Shown piece after piece: positions 24,589 to 33,054 of a stretch of DNA of 64,000 nt (positions are counted from its first letter, which is position 1; every line of letters begins with the position of its first letter). The translations under genes were made by a program, and so were the position numbers. The notes beneath the pieces are model-generated. The model was not told where the DNA came from. It was given only the letters and a program-made list of their open reading frames with translations, and ran no database searches. The DNA is from an uncultured Clostridia bacterium (lineage in GTDB: Bacteria > Bacillota > Clostridia > Christensenellales > Aristaeellaceae): contig CAKTZR010000004.1 in NCBI GenBank assembly GCA_934636105.1, forward strand, positions 62,001 through 126,000, given 5' to 3'.

Positions 24589-26841
24589 ATGGTTCATTTT
24601 GAGCAGTGGGAGGGCTTCGAGGGCCGCATCTGGCGCGAAGAAGTCAACGTCCGCGATTTCATTCAGAAGAATTATAAGCCTTATGCGGGGGACGAGAGCT
24701 TCCTCGTCGGCCCGACGCAGGCGACCGATAAACTCTGGGGCATTCTCCAGAAGCTCCAAAAAGAGGAACGCGCGAAGGGCGGCGTGCTGGATATGGAGAC
24801 GCACGTCGTTTCCGGCCTGACCGCCTACGGCCCCGGCTACATCAGCGAAGCCGACAAGGACTTGGAGCAGATCGTCGGCCTTCAGACGGACAAGCCGCTC
24901 AAGCGCGCGTTCATGCCGTTCGGCGGCATCAAGATGGCGGAGGAAGCCTGCAAGAACTACGGCTATGAGCCGGATCCGGAGCTGCACAGGATTTTCACCG
25001 AGTATGCGTCGACCCACAACGAGGGCGTGTTCATGGCGTACACCCCGGAGATGAAGAAGGCGCGCCACAACAAGATCATCACCGGCCTGCCGGATACCTA
25101 CGGCCGCGGCCGCATCGTCGGCGACTATCGCCGCGTCGCGCTTTACGGCATTGATTTCCTGATTGAGGGAAAGACCAAGGACTTGGCCAACTGCGGCGAC
25201 GGCACGATGACCGAGGACGTCATCCGCCTGCGCGAGGAGATTGCCAAGCAGATCAAGGCACTCAAGGGCATGAAGGCGATGGCCGCCGCTTATGGCTTTG
25301 ATATCAGCAAACCGGCCGCCAACGCGAAGGAAGCCTGCCAGTGGCTCTACTTCGGCTATCTGGCCGCCATCAAGACGCAGAACGGCGCGGCGATGTCCGT
25401 CGGCCGCATCTCCACGTTCCTGGATATCTACCTGGAGCGCGACCTGGAGCGCGGGCTCATCACCGAGGAGCAGGCGCAGGAGCTGATTGACCACATGGTG
25501 ATGAAGTTCCGCATGGTCAAGTTCGCCCGCATTCCGAGCTACAACGCGCTGTTCTCCGGCGACCCGGTCTGGGCAACGCTGGAGGTCGGCGGTATCGGCG
25601 TGGACGGCCGCTCGATGGTCACCAAGAACGACTTCCGCTTCCTGCACACGCTCGAAAACATGGGCCCGTCCCCGGAGCCGAACATGACCGTGCTCTATTC
25701 CGAGGATCTGCCGGACGCATTCAAGCACTACGCCGCGAAGATTTCCGTGCTGACCAGCTCGGTGCAGTATGAGAACGACGACGTGATGAAGCCGGTCTGG
25801 GGTGACGATTACTCCATCTGCTGCTGCGTTTCCGCGACGCAGACCGGCAAGGAGATGCAGTTCTTCGGCGCGCGCGCGAACCTGGCCAAGTGCCTGCTGT
25901 ACGCGCTCAACGGCGGCGTGGATATGAAGACCCACGAGCAGGTCGGCCCGGCGTATCGCCCGATCACCAGCGAAGTGCTCGATTATGACGAGGTCATCGC
26001 CGCCTACGACCGCATGATGGATTGGCTGGCGGGCCTGTATGTCAACACGCTGAACCTGATTCAGTATATGCACGATAAATACTATTATGAAGCGGCGGAA
26101 ATGGCGCTGATCGATACCGATGTGCGCCGCACCTTCGCGACGGGCATCGCGGGCTTCTCTCACGTGGTGGACAGCCTGAGCGCCATCAAGTATGCTAAGG
26201 TCACGCCGATCCGCGACGAGACCGGCCTGATCGTCGATTTCAAGACCGAGGGCGATTTCCCGCGTTACGGCAACGACGACGACCGCGCGGACGACATCGC
26301 CGTGTGGCTGCTGGGCAAGTTCCTTGAGAAGATCAAAAAGCGCCACACCTACCGCGATTCCGAGCCGACGACCTCCATCCTGACGATCACCTCCAACGTC
26401 GTTTACGGCAAGGCGACCGGCAGCATGCCGGATGGCCGCAAGGCGGGCGAGCCGCTCTCGCCGGGCGCGAACCCGAGCTACGGCGCGGAGAAGAACGGCC
26501 TGCTGGCCTCCCTCAACTCCACCGCGAAGCTGCCGTATCACTGGGCGCTGGATGGCATTTCCAACACGCAGACGATCAACCCCGGCGCGCTGGGCCACGA
26601 CGATGAGGAGCGCGCAAAGAACCTCGTGCAGGTGATGGACGGCTACTTCATGCAGGGCGCGCATCACCTGAACGTCAACGTGTTCGGCACCGAGAAGCTC
26701 ATCGACGCGATGGAGCATCCGGAGAAGGAGGAATATGCCAACTTCACCATCCGCGTTTCCGGCTATGCCGTCAAATTCATCGACCTCACCCGCGAGCAGC
26801 AGCTCGATGTTATCGCCCGCACCTGCCATGACCGCATCTAA
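24589..26841 (+). CDS. pflB: Formate C-acetyltransferase (pyruvate formate-lyase)
   Basis: Glycyl-radical enzyme that converts pyruvate and CoA to acetyl-CoA and formate under anaerobic conditions. At 750 residues it is full length. The active-site cysteines are in [13 protein letters not shown] (around residue 415), and the radical glycine is in the C-terminal [27 protein letters not shown], a canonical PFL ending. SALNTIKY-like and HHLNVNVFG regions are also present. AAAGGAG precedes the ATG. The activase gene pflA overlaps its end by 14 bases. Confidence 0.97.
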   Translation: MVHFEQWEGFEGRIWREEVNVRDFIQKNYKPYAGDESFLVGPTQATDKLWGILQKLQKEERAKGGVLDMETHVVSGLTAYGPGYISEADKDLEQIVGLQTDKPLKRAFMPFGGIKMAEEACKNYGYEPDPELHRIFTEYASTHNEGVFMAYTPEMKKARHNKIITGLPDTYGRGRIVGDYRRVALYGIDFLIEGKTKDLANCGDGTMTEDVIRLREEIAKQIKALKGMKAMAAAYGFDISKPAANAKEACQWLYFGYLAAIKTQNGAAMSVGRISTFLDIYLERDLERGLITEEQAQELIDHMVMKFRMVKFARIPSYNALFSGDPVWATLEVGGIGVDGRSMVTKNDFRFLHTLENMGPSPEPNMTVLYSEDLPDAFKHYAAKISVLTSSVQYENDDVMKPVWGDDYSICCCVSATQTGKEMQFFGARANLAKCLLYALNGGVDMKTHEQVGPAYRPITSEVLDYDEVIAAYDRMMDWLAGLYVNTLNLIQYMHDKYYYEAAEMALIDTDVRRTFATGIAGFSHVVDSLSAIKYAKVTPIRDETGLIVDFKTEGDFPRYGNDDDRADDIAVWLLGKFLEKIKKRHTYRDSEPTTSILTITSNVVYGKATGSMPDGRKAGEPLSPGANPSYGAEKNGLLASLNSTAKLPYHWALDGISNTQTINPGALGHDDEERAKNLVQVMDGYFMQGAHHLNVNVFGTEKLIDAMEHPEKEEYANFTIRVSGYAVKFIDLTREQQLDVIARTCHDRI

Positions 26842-27583
26842 GCCGCTCGGCCGGGTGCATTCCGTTGAGAGCTTCGGTCTCGTGGACGGCCCCGGCGTGC
26901 GCTATGTGATCTTTTTGCAGGGATGCGCGCTGCGCTGCCAGTTCTGCCACAACCCGGATTCCTGGGAGATGCACAACCCCTCCGCCGAAATGACGGATGC
27001 GCAAAGCCTGCTGGATCAGGCTTTGCGCTACAAGAAATACTGGGGCAGGGACGGCAAAAAAGGCGGCATTACCGTCAGCGGCGGCGAGCCGATGCTGCAA
27101 ATGCCCTTTGTCACCGAACTGTTCGAGCTGGCGCACCAAAGGGGCGTGCATACCACGCTGGATACGGCGGGCCAGCCGTACCGCGAGGACGCGGAGTATC
27201 AAAGGGCGTTTGAGCGGCTGATGGCGGCCACCGATCTGGTGATGCTCGATCTCAAAGCGATGGATGCGCAGCTGCACAGGCGCGTGACCGGGATGGACAA
27301 CGCGAACATCCTCGCCATGGCGCAAAGACTGAGCGAGATGGGCAAGCCGATGTGGATTCGCCACGTGCTCGTTCCCGGCCTGACGGACGGCGAAGACGAC
27401 CTGCGGCAGATGGCGGCGTTCATCAAAACGCTTCAAACCGTGGAGCGCGTGGAAATCCTGCCGTATCACACACTGGGACTTTCCAAATGGCAAAGGCTGG
27501 GCATTGTCTATCCTTTGGACGGCGTGCCCACGCCGACGAAGGAGCAGGTGGCGAAGGCCGAAAGCATCCTGAACGGAAACTGA
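26828..27583 (+). CDS. pflA: Pyruvate formate-lyase-activating enzyme
   Basis: Radical SAM enzyme that abstracts hydrogen from the PflB glycine. It has 251 residues, with cysteines C33, C37 and C40 (CALRCQFC) binding the [4Fe-4S] cluster, after [25 protein letters not shown], and the SAM-binding [16 protein letters not shown] at 26828 overlaps pflB. The pairing with pflB confirms the assignment to PFL rather than another glycyl-radical enzyme. Confidence 0.95.
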   Translation: MTASKPLGRVHSVESFGLVDGPGVRYVIFLQGCALRCQFCHNPDSWEMHNPSAEMTDAQSLLDQALRYKKYWGRDGKKGGITVSGGEPMLQMPFVTELFELAHQRGVHTTLDTAGQPYREDAEYQRAFERLMAATDLVMLDLKAMDAQLHRRVTGMDNANILAMAQRLSEMGKPMWIRHVLVPGLTDGEDDLRQMAAFIKTLQTVERVEILPYHTLGLSKWQRLGIVYPLDGVPTPTKEQVAKAESILNGN

Positions 27584-27588
27584 ATCAT

Positions 27589-27622
27589 AAGCGGCGTTTT
27601 CCCTGTGAAAGCGCCGCTTTTC
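27589..27622 (+). terminator. Terminator of pflBA
   Basis: Stem AAGCGGCG/CGCCGCTT with a 15-base loop, then TTTC. Confidence 0.75.
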
Positions 27623-27636
27623 TAAACGTACGGACC

Positions 27637-27665
27637 TTGACGGCAAACCATGCAAATGATATTAT
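27637..27665 (+). promoter_or_regulatory. Sigma-A promoter of the GGDEF-REC-HD-GYP gene
   Basis: TTGACG (27637-27642), 17 bp, TATTAT (27660-27665). Confidence 0.65.
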
Positions 27666-27705
27666 TGATACTATACAATTTGGAAGGCAGCGTGAGGGGC
27701 ACAGC

Positions 27706-29640
27706 ATGAAGACACTGACGGACGCAAAGAAGCTCGCGGAGGGATTCCGCAGGCTCTATGACGACGCGCGGATTTTTGGCGTGCAGGATGGACGAAAGTT
27801 CTGCGCGGATGAAGCGCCGGGGGAATGCTATGCCTGCCTGCGCAACGGCCACCCGTGCCGAAAATGCGTCGCCGCGTCCGCACTGGATGAAAAGCGGGAA
27901 AAGTGCAAGATTGAGTCCTTCGGCAGGGATATCGCGCTGATTACGGCGCAGTATATGGAAATCGAGGGGCAGCCCTATGTGCTGGAAACCGTGCAGTGCC
28001 TGCCGGATGGATCGATTATGGAGCCGGACGAGGGCGACTATCTGCTCGCCAAGATGACCGGATACAACACCAAGCTCTATCACGATGCGCTGACGGGCAT
28101 TTACAACCGCCGCTATTATGAGGATATCGCGCGCAACATGTCCGGCCCGGCCGGCGTGGCCATCATGGATTTGGACGATTTCAAGGTTCACAACGACACC
28201 TACGGCCACCACGGCGGCGACGTTGCGCTGGCGGTTGTGGCGGACGTGGTGAAGGAGAACATCCGCAAGTGCGACAATCTGATTCGCTTCGGCGGCGACG
28301 AGTTTTTGCTGATTCTGGCCAACATGCCGGAAAAGACGCTCAAAAATAAGCTGGAAAGGATTCGCGATCAGGTGCATGCGGCGGTCATCCACGAATGCCC
28401 GCATCTGCGCGTGACCGTCAGCATCGGCGGCGTGGTGCAGGGCGAGCACGAGACGATGGACAGCGCCGTTCGCCGCGCCGACAGGCTGCTTTACCACGCC
28501 AAGGCGACGAAAAACGAGGTCGTTGTCGAATCGGACAACATCCTGCTGGACAACGGAACGATGCGCAGCAACGAAAAGCCGCGCATTCTCATCGTGGATG
28601 ATTCCGACATGAACCGCGAGATTCTGCGCGAAATCCTCAGCGCGGATTACAGCATTCTGGAAGCCGCCAACGGCGAGGAAGCCCTCTCGATGATGCACCA
28701 GTTCGGCACAAACATTTCGCTGGTGCTGCTGGACATTGTCATGCCGGTCATGGATGGTTTCGAGGTGCTTTCCTATATGAATCGGGATCACACCATCGAG
28801 GACCTTCCCGTGATTATGATTTCCAGCGAGGATTCCGAAAACTATATCCGTCAGGCGTATGAAATGGGCGCGTCCGATTACGTCAGCCGTCCGTTTGACG
28901 CGAAGGTGGTCTACCGCCGCGTGACCAACAACATCAAGCTCTATGCCAAGCAGCGCCGCCTGATCCGCATGGTGACCGAGCAGATCCGCGAGCGCGAGGA
29001 AAACGTGTCGATGCTCGTCGGCGTGCTCAGCCAGATTGTGGAATTCCGAAACGGCGAAAGCGGCCTGCATGTCAAGCATATCCAGCGCTTCACCGAGTGC
29101 ATTCTGGATCGGCTGATTGAAAAAGACCCGGATTTGAAGCTCAGTTCGAAGGAACGCGACAACATCCCGCTGGCCTCCGCGCTGCATGACATCGGTAAAA
29201 TCGCCGTGGATGACAAGATTCTCAACAAGCCCGGCAAGCTCACGCCGGAGGAGTTTGAAGCGATGAAGTTGCACACGGTTTACGGCGCAAAAATGCTGGA
29301 GGAGCTTCAGCCCTATTACGACGAGCCGCTGCTCAAAACCGCAACGGAGATTGCCCACTGGCATCATGAACGTTGGGATGGGCGCGGCTACCCGGATGGG
29401 CTGGTCGGCGATGCGATTCCGCTTTCGGCGCAGATTGTGTCGCTGGCGGATGTTTACGACGCGCTGACCAGCGAACGCTGCTATAAAAAAGTCTATTCGC
29501 ACGAGCAGGCCGTGGCGATGATTTTGAACGGCGAATGCGGCGTGTTCAATCCCAAATTGATCGAGTGTTTTGTCGAGGTGCAGGATGTGCTGCGCGAGGA
29601 GCTTTGCAATGTTAAGCGCACGGATGAGGGAAAAGAATGA
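27706..29640 (+). CDS. c-di-GMP turnover protein: Cys-rich sensor, GGDEF, receiver, HD-GYP
   Basis: A 644-residue cytoplasmic protein with both synthesis and hydrolysis modules for cyclic di-GMP. The N-terminus (1-115) is PAS-like with cysteines in ECYACLRNGHPCRKC. The GGDEF domain (about 122-285) has intact FGGDEF and an RKCD inhibitory I-site five residues before it. A receiver domain (about 290-410) has ILIVDDSD, LLDIVMPVMDG and SRPF, so it can be phosphorylated. The HD-GYP domain (about 435-632) has ALHDIGK, HH and RWDGRGYPDG. ATG 27706 follows GAGGGG. The stop overlaps a 47-codon ORF. Confidence 0.9.
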   Translation: MKTLTDAKKLAEGFRRLYDDARIFGVQDGRKFCADEAPGECYACLRNGHPCRKCVAASALDEKREKCKIESFGRDIALITAQYMEIEGQPYVLETVQCLPDGSIMEPDEGDYLLAKMTGYNTKLYHDALTGIYNRRYYEDIARNMSGPAGVAIMDLDDFKVHNDTYGHHGGDVALAVVADVVKENIRKCDNLIRFGGDEFLLILANMPEKTLKNKLERIRDQVHAAVIHECPHLRVTVSIGGVVQGEHETMDSAVRRADRLLYHAKATKNEVVVESDNILLDNGTMRSNEKPRILIVDDSDMNREILREILSADYSILEAANGEEALSMMHQFGTNISLVLLDIVMPVMDGFEVLSYMNRDHTIEDLPVIMISSEDSENYIRQAYEMGASDYVSRPFDAKVVYRRVTNNIKLYAKQRRLIRMVTEQIREREENVSMLVGVLSQIVEFRNGESGLHVKHIQRFTECILDRLIEKDPDLKLSSKERDNIPLASALHDIGKIAVDDKILNKPGKLTPEEFEAMKLHTVYGAKMLEELQPYYDEPLLKTATEIAHWHHERWDGRGYPDGLVGDAIPLSAQIVSLADVYDALTSERCYKKVYSHEQAVAMILNGECGVFNPKLIECFVEVQDVLREELCNVKRTDEGKE

Positions 29641-29780
29641 AGCGTTCTATTCTGCGCGCCAAGCAGAAGCAATACGTGGATGCGGTCAAAAAATATCACG
29701 GCAACCTGCTTCCGGTCGGCATCAGCCCTGAGCGGGAAACCGAGAAGCATCACTGTGAAATCGAAAAGAGGGTCAAATGA
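29637..29780 (+). CDS. Small basic ORF coupled to the c-di-GMP gene
   Basis: A 47-residue ORF whose ATG shares ATGA with the preceding stop, a typical sign of translational coupling. The product is very basic in its first half (MKRSILRAKQKQYVDAVKKYHG) and ends with a charged tail (EKHHCEIEKRVK). A terminator begins seven bases after its stop, so it is the last gene of the unit. I recognise no family. It may be a real small protein or a chance overlap. Confidence 0.5.
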   Translation: MKRSILRAKQKQYVDAVKKYHGNLLPVGISPERETEKHHCEIEKRVK

Positions 29781-29786
29781 AAAATT

Positions 29787-29818
29787 GACGCTGCTGCGTG
29801 AATGCAGCAGCGTCTTTT
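29787..29818 (+). terminator. Terminator of the c-di-GMP unit
   Basis: Eleven-bp perfect stem GACGCTGCTGC/GCAGCAGCGTC, six-base loop, TTTT. Confidence 0.88.
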
Positions 29819-29837
29819 GAAAAGAAGCGCGGTTTGG

Positions 29838-30101
29838 TTACGCCTTCCCGCTCATGGAGCGCTCGGCCTGCTCGATCAGGCGCTTGGTCATATAGCCGCC
29901 GATGTAGCCCGCCTGACGGGAGGGCAGATCACCGTTATAGCCCTGCTTGAGGTTGATGCCCAGCTCACTGGCGATCTCATATTTCATCTGGTTCAGCGCG
30001 CCCTTGGCTTCCGGCACGACGGTGCGGCCGCTGCGGGAGCTGCCGGAGGAAGCCTGCTGCGCGTTCTGCTGGTTCTGCGGATTATTCTGATTCTGATACA
30101 T
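29838..30101 (-). CDS. sspA-like: Small acid-soluble spore protein, alpha/beta type (1)
   Basis: Spore protein that coats DNA in the forespore core and protects it from UV and heat. It has 87 residues. The core NQMKYEIASELGINLKQGYNGDLPSRQAGYIGGYMTKRLIEQAE is the classical alpha/beta SASP, including the E-I-A germination protease site in KYEIASELG. The N-terminus is rich in Asn, Gln and Ser. ATG 30101 is 11 bases after AAAGGAG; a TTG at 30110 is also possible but too close to it. It sits in tandem with a second copy, on the minus strand. Confidence 0.95.
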   Translation of the reverse strand: MYQNQNNPQNQQNAQQASSGSSRSGRTVVPEAKGALNQMKYEIASELGINLKQGYNGDLPSRQAGYIGGYMTKRLIEQAERSMSGKA

Positions 30102-30169
30102 AGGAATCAAAGCTCCTTTCTTTCATTCAAGGGACTGCGCGCCGGATGAGCGGCGCGCAATCGGGGAGG

Positions 30170-30385
30170 TTACCAGTTCTGGCCTGCCATCTGGTGCTCG
30201 GCCTGCTCGATCAGGCGCTTCACCATGTAGCCGCCGACGTAGCCGGCCTCGCGGGAGGTCAGGTCGCCGTTGTAGCCCTGCTTGAGGTTGACGCCAAGCT
30301 CACGCGCGATTTCATATTTCATGTTGTTCAGCGCGTCCTTGGCCTGCGGCACGTTGATTGGGTTGCCGCCGTTGCTGTTTGCCAT
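30170..30385 (-). CDS. sspA-like: Small acid-soluble spore protein, alpha/beta type (2)
   Basis: A 71-residue paralogue of the neighbouring SASP, with NMKYEIARELGVNLKQGYNGDLTSREAGYVGGYMVKRLIEQAEHQM. The germination protease site (YEIAREL) is present. ATG 30385 follows GGAGGTG at a spacing of eight. A sigma-G promoter lies upstream, and the downstream copy has no clear promoter, so the two may be co-transcribed. A GC-rich hairpin (GCGCGCCG/CGGCGCGC) between them has no T-run. The pair shows that the organism can form endospores. Confidence 0.95.
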   Translation of the reverse strand: MANSNGGNPINVPQAKDALNNMKYEIARELGVNLKQGYNGDLTSREAGYVGGYMVKRLIEQAEHQMAGQNW

Positions 30386-30416
30386 TCGTCGTTTCACCTC
30401 CAATCGGTTCAGCCCT

Positions 30417-30446
30417 ATTGTGGCGCGCGGCGAATCGCGATATTCT
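30417..30446 (-). promoter_or_regulatory. Sigma-G type promoter of the ssp pair
   Basis: Minus strand GAATA (30446-30442), 18 bp, CACAATA (30423-30417). This fits the forespore sigma-G pattern G-x-ATA / CATxxTA with one -10 mismatch. Confidence 0.6.
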
Positions 30447-30506
30447 GACAATAACCGCCTGCCCTTCCATGGAAAGGGCGAAAATACCCACTTTTTTGCA
30501 AAAAGG

Positions 30507-30535
30507 GTTGACAGCGGAAAGATGCTGTGTTAAAA
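30507..30535 (+). promoter_or_regulatory. Sigma-A promoter of tRNA-Gly
   Basis: TTGACA, 17 bp, TAAAAT, ending about 21 bases before the mature tRNA 5' end. Confidence 0.78.
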
Positions 30536-30556
30536 TAGTTTTCGCAAGTGAGCAAT

Positions 30557-30631
30557 GCGGTAGTAGCTCAGTGGTAGAGTGCCACCTTGCCAAGGTGGAT
30601 GTCGCGAGTCCGAATCTCGTCTACCGCTCCA
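30557..30631 (+). tRNA. tRNA-Gly (anticodon GCC)
   Basis: A full cloverleaf of 75 bases. The acceptor stem is GCGGTAG/CTACCGC, the D arm AGCTCAGTGGTAGAGT, the anticodon stem CCACC/GGTGG with loop TTGCCAA, and the T arm CGAGTCCGAATCTCG (AGTCCGAATCT, with the family's TTCGA-like loop altered to GTCCGAA). The discriminator is T and CCA is encoded. An intrinsic terminator with a GAAA loop follows. Confidence 0.96.
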
Positions 30632-30637
30632 TGTGGG

Positions 30638-30665
30638 CGCCTGTCTGAAAAGACGGGCGTTTTTC
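30638..30665 (+). terminator. Terminator of tRNA-Gly
   Basis: CGCCTGTCT-GAAA-AGACGGGCG followed by TTTTTC. Confidence 0.88.
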
Positions 30666-30764
30666 TTTGATTTTTGGAAAAATCGGGAAGGAAAATCGCC
30701 CCTCTTTCGTCAAATAGACAGAATCAGGGAAAGCGGACGAAAACCGCGGAAAGAGGGAAGAATC

Positions 30765-31598
30765 ATGAAGAAACAGTTTTTTGCATGGCTGCTTGCGGCG
30801 CTGATGCTGCTTGGCGCGGCGGCAATGGCGGACAGCGGCGATTGGCACGAAAGCCGATTGCGCGACAACTATGTGCGTTTTGCCAGCTATATCGGCGATT
30901 ATGACGGGTATTGCTCGGCGGATGGATTCGGCGGCGTGGCGGGCGCGGATGACTCTTTCGTGCATGTCATCAGCAAGAGCGCGAGTTTGTGGAGCCAACC
31001 CAGCACCGGAAGCAAGCGGCTGGCGAGCATGAGCTTTCAGGATACGGCCACCTGTCGGTTTAACGCGGATGGAACGCCCGTCATGCAGAACAATTTTTAT
31101 CAGGTCGATTACAAAGGAAAAAGCGGCTGGGTCGGCGCGCAGTATGTCGTGCGCAACACGCTGGAAATCGTGCTGATGGAAAGCAACGTTCCGGCGTATA
31201 TCGCCCCGGACACGCGCGCGAAGAAGGTCGGTTCGCTGAGCAAAATGACCCGCTATCGCGTGCTGGGCTTCTACGATGATTTCTACATCGTGTCCTTCCG
31301 CGGCGCGGCCTGCGCGTATATCCCGATGAGCTGCCGCCATTATGATTCCTCGTTTGAGCTGTTTCATAAGCAGTCGTCGTGGTATTCGGGAACGATCGAC
31401 GCGGATACCAAGCTGCGCACGGGGCCGGACGACAGCTATCCCGAAATCAAGGACATGAAGGCCGGAACGACGTTCGACTGTATCAACGAGATCGACGGCT
31501 GGTACATGATGATTTATGACGGAAAGGATTCGGACGGCGGCTGCTATGCGTTCATCGATTCGGACGCGGCGACGGTAGATTGGAACCGATCCTTTTGA
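30765..31598 (+). CDS. Secreted bacterial SH3-like domain protein
   Basis: A 277-residue exported protein. The signal peptide is MKKQFFAWLLAALMLLGAAAMA. The rest contains what look like three SH3b-type repeats, each with a V/L-R/W...P....S pattern: SASLWSQPSTGSKRLASM...KSGWVGAQYV, VPAYIAPDTRAKKVGSL, and TKLRTGPDDSYPEIKDMKAGTTF. SH3b domains usually bind cell-wall peptides. No catalytic domain is present. It is monocistronic or joined to the acetyltransferase 22 bases downstream. Two further proteins of this style lie at 42.8-45.1 kb. Confidence 0.72.
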   Translation: MKKQFFAWLLAALMLLGAAAMADSGDWHESRLRDNYVRFASYIGDYDGYCSADGFGGVAGADDSFVHVISKSASLWSQPSTGSKRLASMSFQDTATCRFNADGTPVMQNNFYQVDYKGKSGWVGAQYVVRNTLEIVLMESNVPAYIAPDTRAKKVGSLSKMTRYRVLGFYDDFYIVSFRGAACAYIPMSCRHYDSSFELFHKQSSWYSGTIDADTKLRTGPDDSYPEIKDMKAGTTFDCINEIDGWYMMIYDGKDSDGGCYAFIDSDAATVDWNRSF

Positions 31599-31620
31599 GT
31601 GAACCAAAGAGGAACGAAAG

Positions 31621-32115
31621 ATGCGGAAATTTGAAATTATGCGCGCCGAAAAGACGGATGTGGACGAGCTGGCAGCGGTGGAAGCAATCTGCTTCCCCGC
31701 GGCGGAGGCGGCGACACGGGAAAGCTTTGCGGCGCGGCTGGACGCATTCGGCGAATGGTTTTTCGTCGCAAAGGATGAAGACGGAAAGATCATCGGGCTG
31801 ATCAACGGCATGGCGACGGATGAAGAAAGCATTGCGGACGAGATGTTTGAGGATGCGTCGCTGCACAAGCCGAACGGGCGGGTGCAGACGGTTTTCGGGC
31901 TGGATGTGCTGCCGGGCTGGCGGCACAATGGCGTGGCGGGCGCGCTGATGGGCGCGTTTGTTGATGCGGCACGGCAGGCCGGGCGGCAAAAGGTGACGCT
32001 GACCTGCAAGCAGCGGCTGATCGGCATGTACGAGCATTTCGGCTTTCGACTGATGGGCAGGGCGCGCAGCGAACATGGCGGCGCGGAATGGTTTGACATG
32101 GATTTGGATTTGTAA
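31621..32115 (+). CDS. GNAT family N-acetyltransferase
   Basis: A 164-residue single-domain acetyltransferase. The acetyl-CoA loop is in VFGLDVLPGWRHNGVAGALMGAF (about 97-119; R-x2-G-x-A), and KVTLTCKQRLIGMYEHFGFRLMG is the typical motif B. The layout, with FPAAEAATRESFAARL at the start, resembles arylalkylamine-type (SNAT-like) acetyltransferases, but the acceptor is unknown. It starts with GAACGAAAG upstream, and a terminator follows. Confidence 0.82.
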   Translation: MRKFEIMRAEKTDVDELAAVEAICFPAAEAATRESFAARLDAFGEWFFVAKDEDGKIIGLINGMATDEESIADEMFEDASLHKPNGRVQTVFGLDVLPGWRHNGVAGALMGAFVDAARQAGRQKVTLTCKQRLIGMYEHFGFRLMGRARSEHGGAEWFDMDLDL

Positions 32116-32127
32116 AGGCAGATAAAA

Positions 32128-32163
32128 AACGCCGCTGGGCGCGCATTGCGCGCCCGCTTTTTG
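32128..32163 (+). terminator. Terminator after the GNAT gene
   Basis: GGGCGCGC-ATT-GCGCGCCC followed by GCTTTTTG. Confidence 0.75.
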
Positions 32164-32200
32164 TGTCAAATCGTCTTTTGTATTTGAAGCACTTCACATA

Positions 32201-32244
32201 AAAACCGAACATTTTTTAAAAGAAAGTGAATTTCTATCGGAAAT
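32201..32244 (+). promoter_or_regulatory. PurR operator (PurBox pair) of purCB
   Basis: AAAACCGAACATT (32201-32213) is a perfect match to the Bacillus PurBox AWWWCCGAACWWT. Eighteen bases on, TTCTATCGGAAAT (32232-32244) is a weaker copy in opposite orientation. The right half abuts the -35 box. Confidence 0.78.
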
Positions 32245-32247
32245 CGG

Positions 32248-32276
32248 TTGCTTTCCGGGCGCTTTTTTGTTACAAT
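32248..32276 (+). promoter_or_regulatory. Sigma-A promoter of purCB
   Basis: TTGCTT (32248-32253), 17 bp, TACAAT (32271-32276). Confidence 0.72.
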
Positions 32277-32334
32277 ACGGGGCGCAACATGTTTAGGCGT
32301 TGTCCTTGTGACGAAAGAAAGGGGAACTTCAACC

Positions 32335-33054
32335 ATGGCTAAGCAGCTTGAAATGATGTACGAAGGCAAGGCAAAGCAGGTCTTTGCAACCGACGATCCC
32401 ACCCTCGCGGTGATCCACTATAAAGACGATGCGACCGCGTTCAACGGCCTGAAAAAGGGCACGATCGTGGGCAAGGGTGTGGTGAACAACCTTGTCAGCA
32501 ACCATCTGTTCAAGATGCTGGAAGCGCACGGCATCAAGACCCATCTGGTTGAGCAGATCAATGAACGCGACAGCCTTGTTCGCCGTGTGTCCATCGTGCC
32601 GCTGGAGGTCATTGTCCGCAACATCGCCGCGGGCAGCCTTTCCAAGCGTCTGGGCCTGCCGGAGGGCACGAAGCTCAAGAGCACCGTGCTGGAATACTGC
32701 TACAAGGACGACGACCTCGGCGATCCGATGGTCAATGATTACCACATCGCCGCAATGGAGCTGGCGACGAAGGACGAGATGGAGCAGATTTCTGCGATGG
32801 CGCTCAAGATCAACGAGCTTCTGACCGCCTATCTCAAGGATTTGGGCATTGAACTGATCGACTTCAAACTGGAGTTTGGCCGCTTCAACGGCGAAATCCT
32901 GCTGGCGGACGAAATCTCCCCGGATACCTGCCGTTTCTGGGACAGCAAGACCGGCGAAAAGCTGGATAAGGATCGCTTCCGCCGCGATCTGGGCCATGTG
33001 GAGGACGCGTATCAGGAAATCCTGCGCCGTCTGATGGGAGGACACGAAGAATGA
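32335..33054 (+). CDS. purC: Phosphoribosylaminoimidazole-succinocarboxamide synthase (SAICAR synthetase)
   Basis: Step 8 (by older count 7) of IMP synthesis: joins CAIR with aspartate using ATP. It has 239 residues, with YEGKAKQVF at the start, DDATAFNG, the signature [27 protein letters not shown], and LIDFKLEFG...[19 protein letters not shown] 32335 is preceded by AAAGGGGAA. Its stop overlaps purB by ATGA. The operator upstream points to repression by PurR when purines are plentiful. Confidence 0.96.
   Translation: MAKQLEMMYEGKAKQVFATDDPTLAVIHYKDDATAFNGLKKGTIVGKGVVNNLVSNHLFKMLEAHGIKTHLVEQINERDSLVRRVSIVPLEVIVRNIAAGSLSKRLGLPEGTKLKSTVLEYCYKDDDLGDPMVNDYHIAAMELATKDEMEQISAMALKINELLTAYLKDLGIELIDFKLEFGRFNGEILLADEISPDTCRFWDSKTGEKLDKDRFRRDLGHVEDAYQEILRRLMGGHEE

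Noticed and set aside
24442..26829. A 795-codon open frame antisense to pflB
   Set aside because: High-GC codon use leaves the antisense strand free of stops. The translation has no family features and the sense strand is clearly pflB. Similar long antisense frames at 6076-8247, 27622-29502 and 58299-59930 were dropped for the same reason.
27352..27705. N-terminal extension of the GGDEF-REC-HD-GYP protein
   Set aside because: It overlaps pflA and its terminator. A promoter and ribosome binding site precede ATG 27706.
32166..32334. Purine riboswitch upstream of purC
   Set aside because: No conserved three-way junction elements are visible; the PurBox accounts for control.
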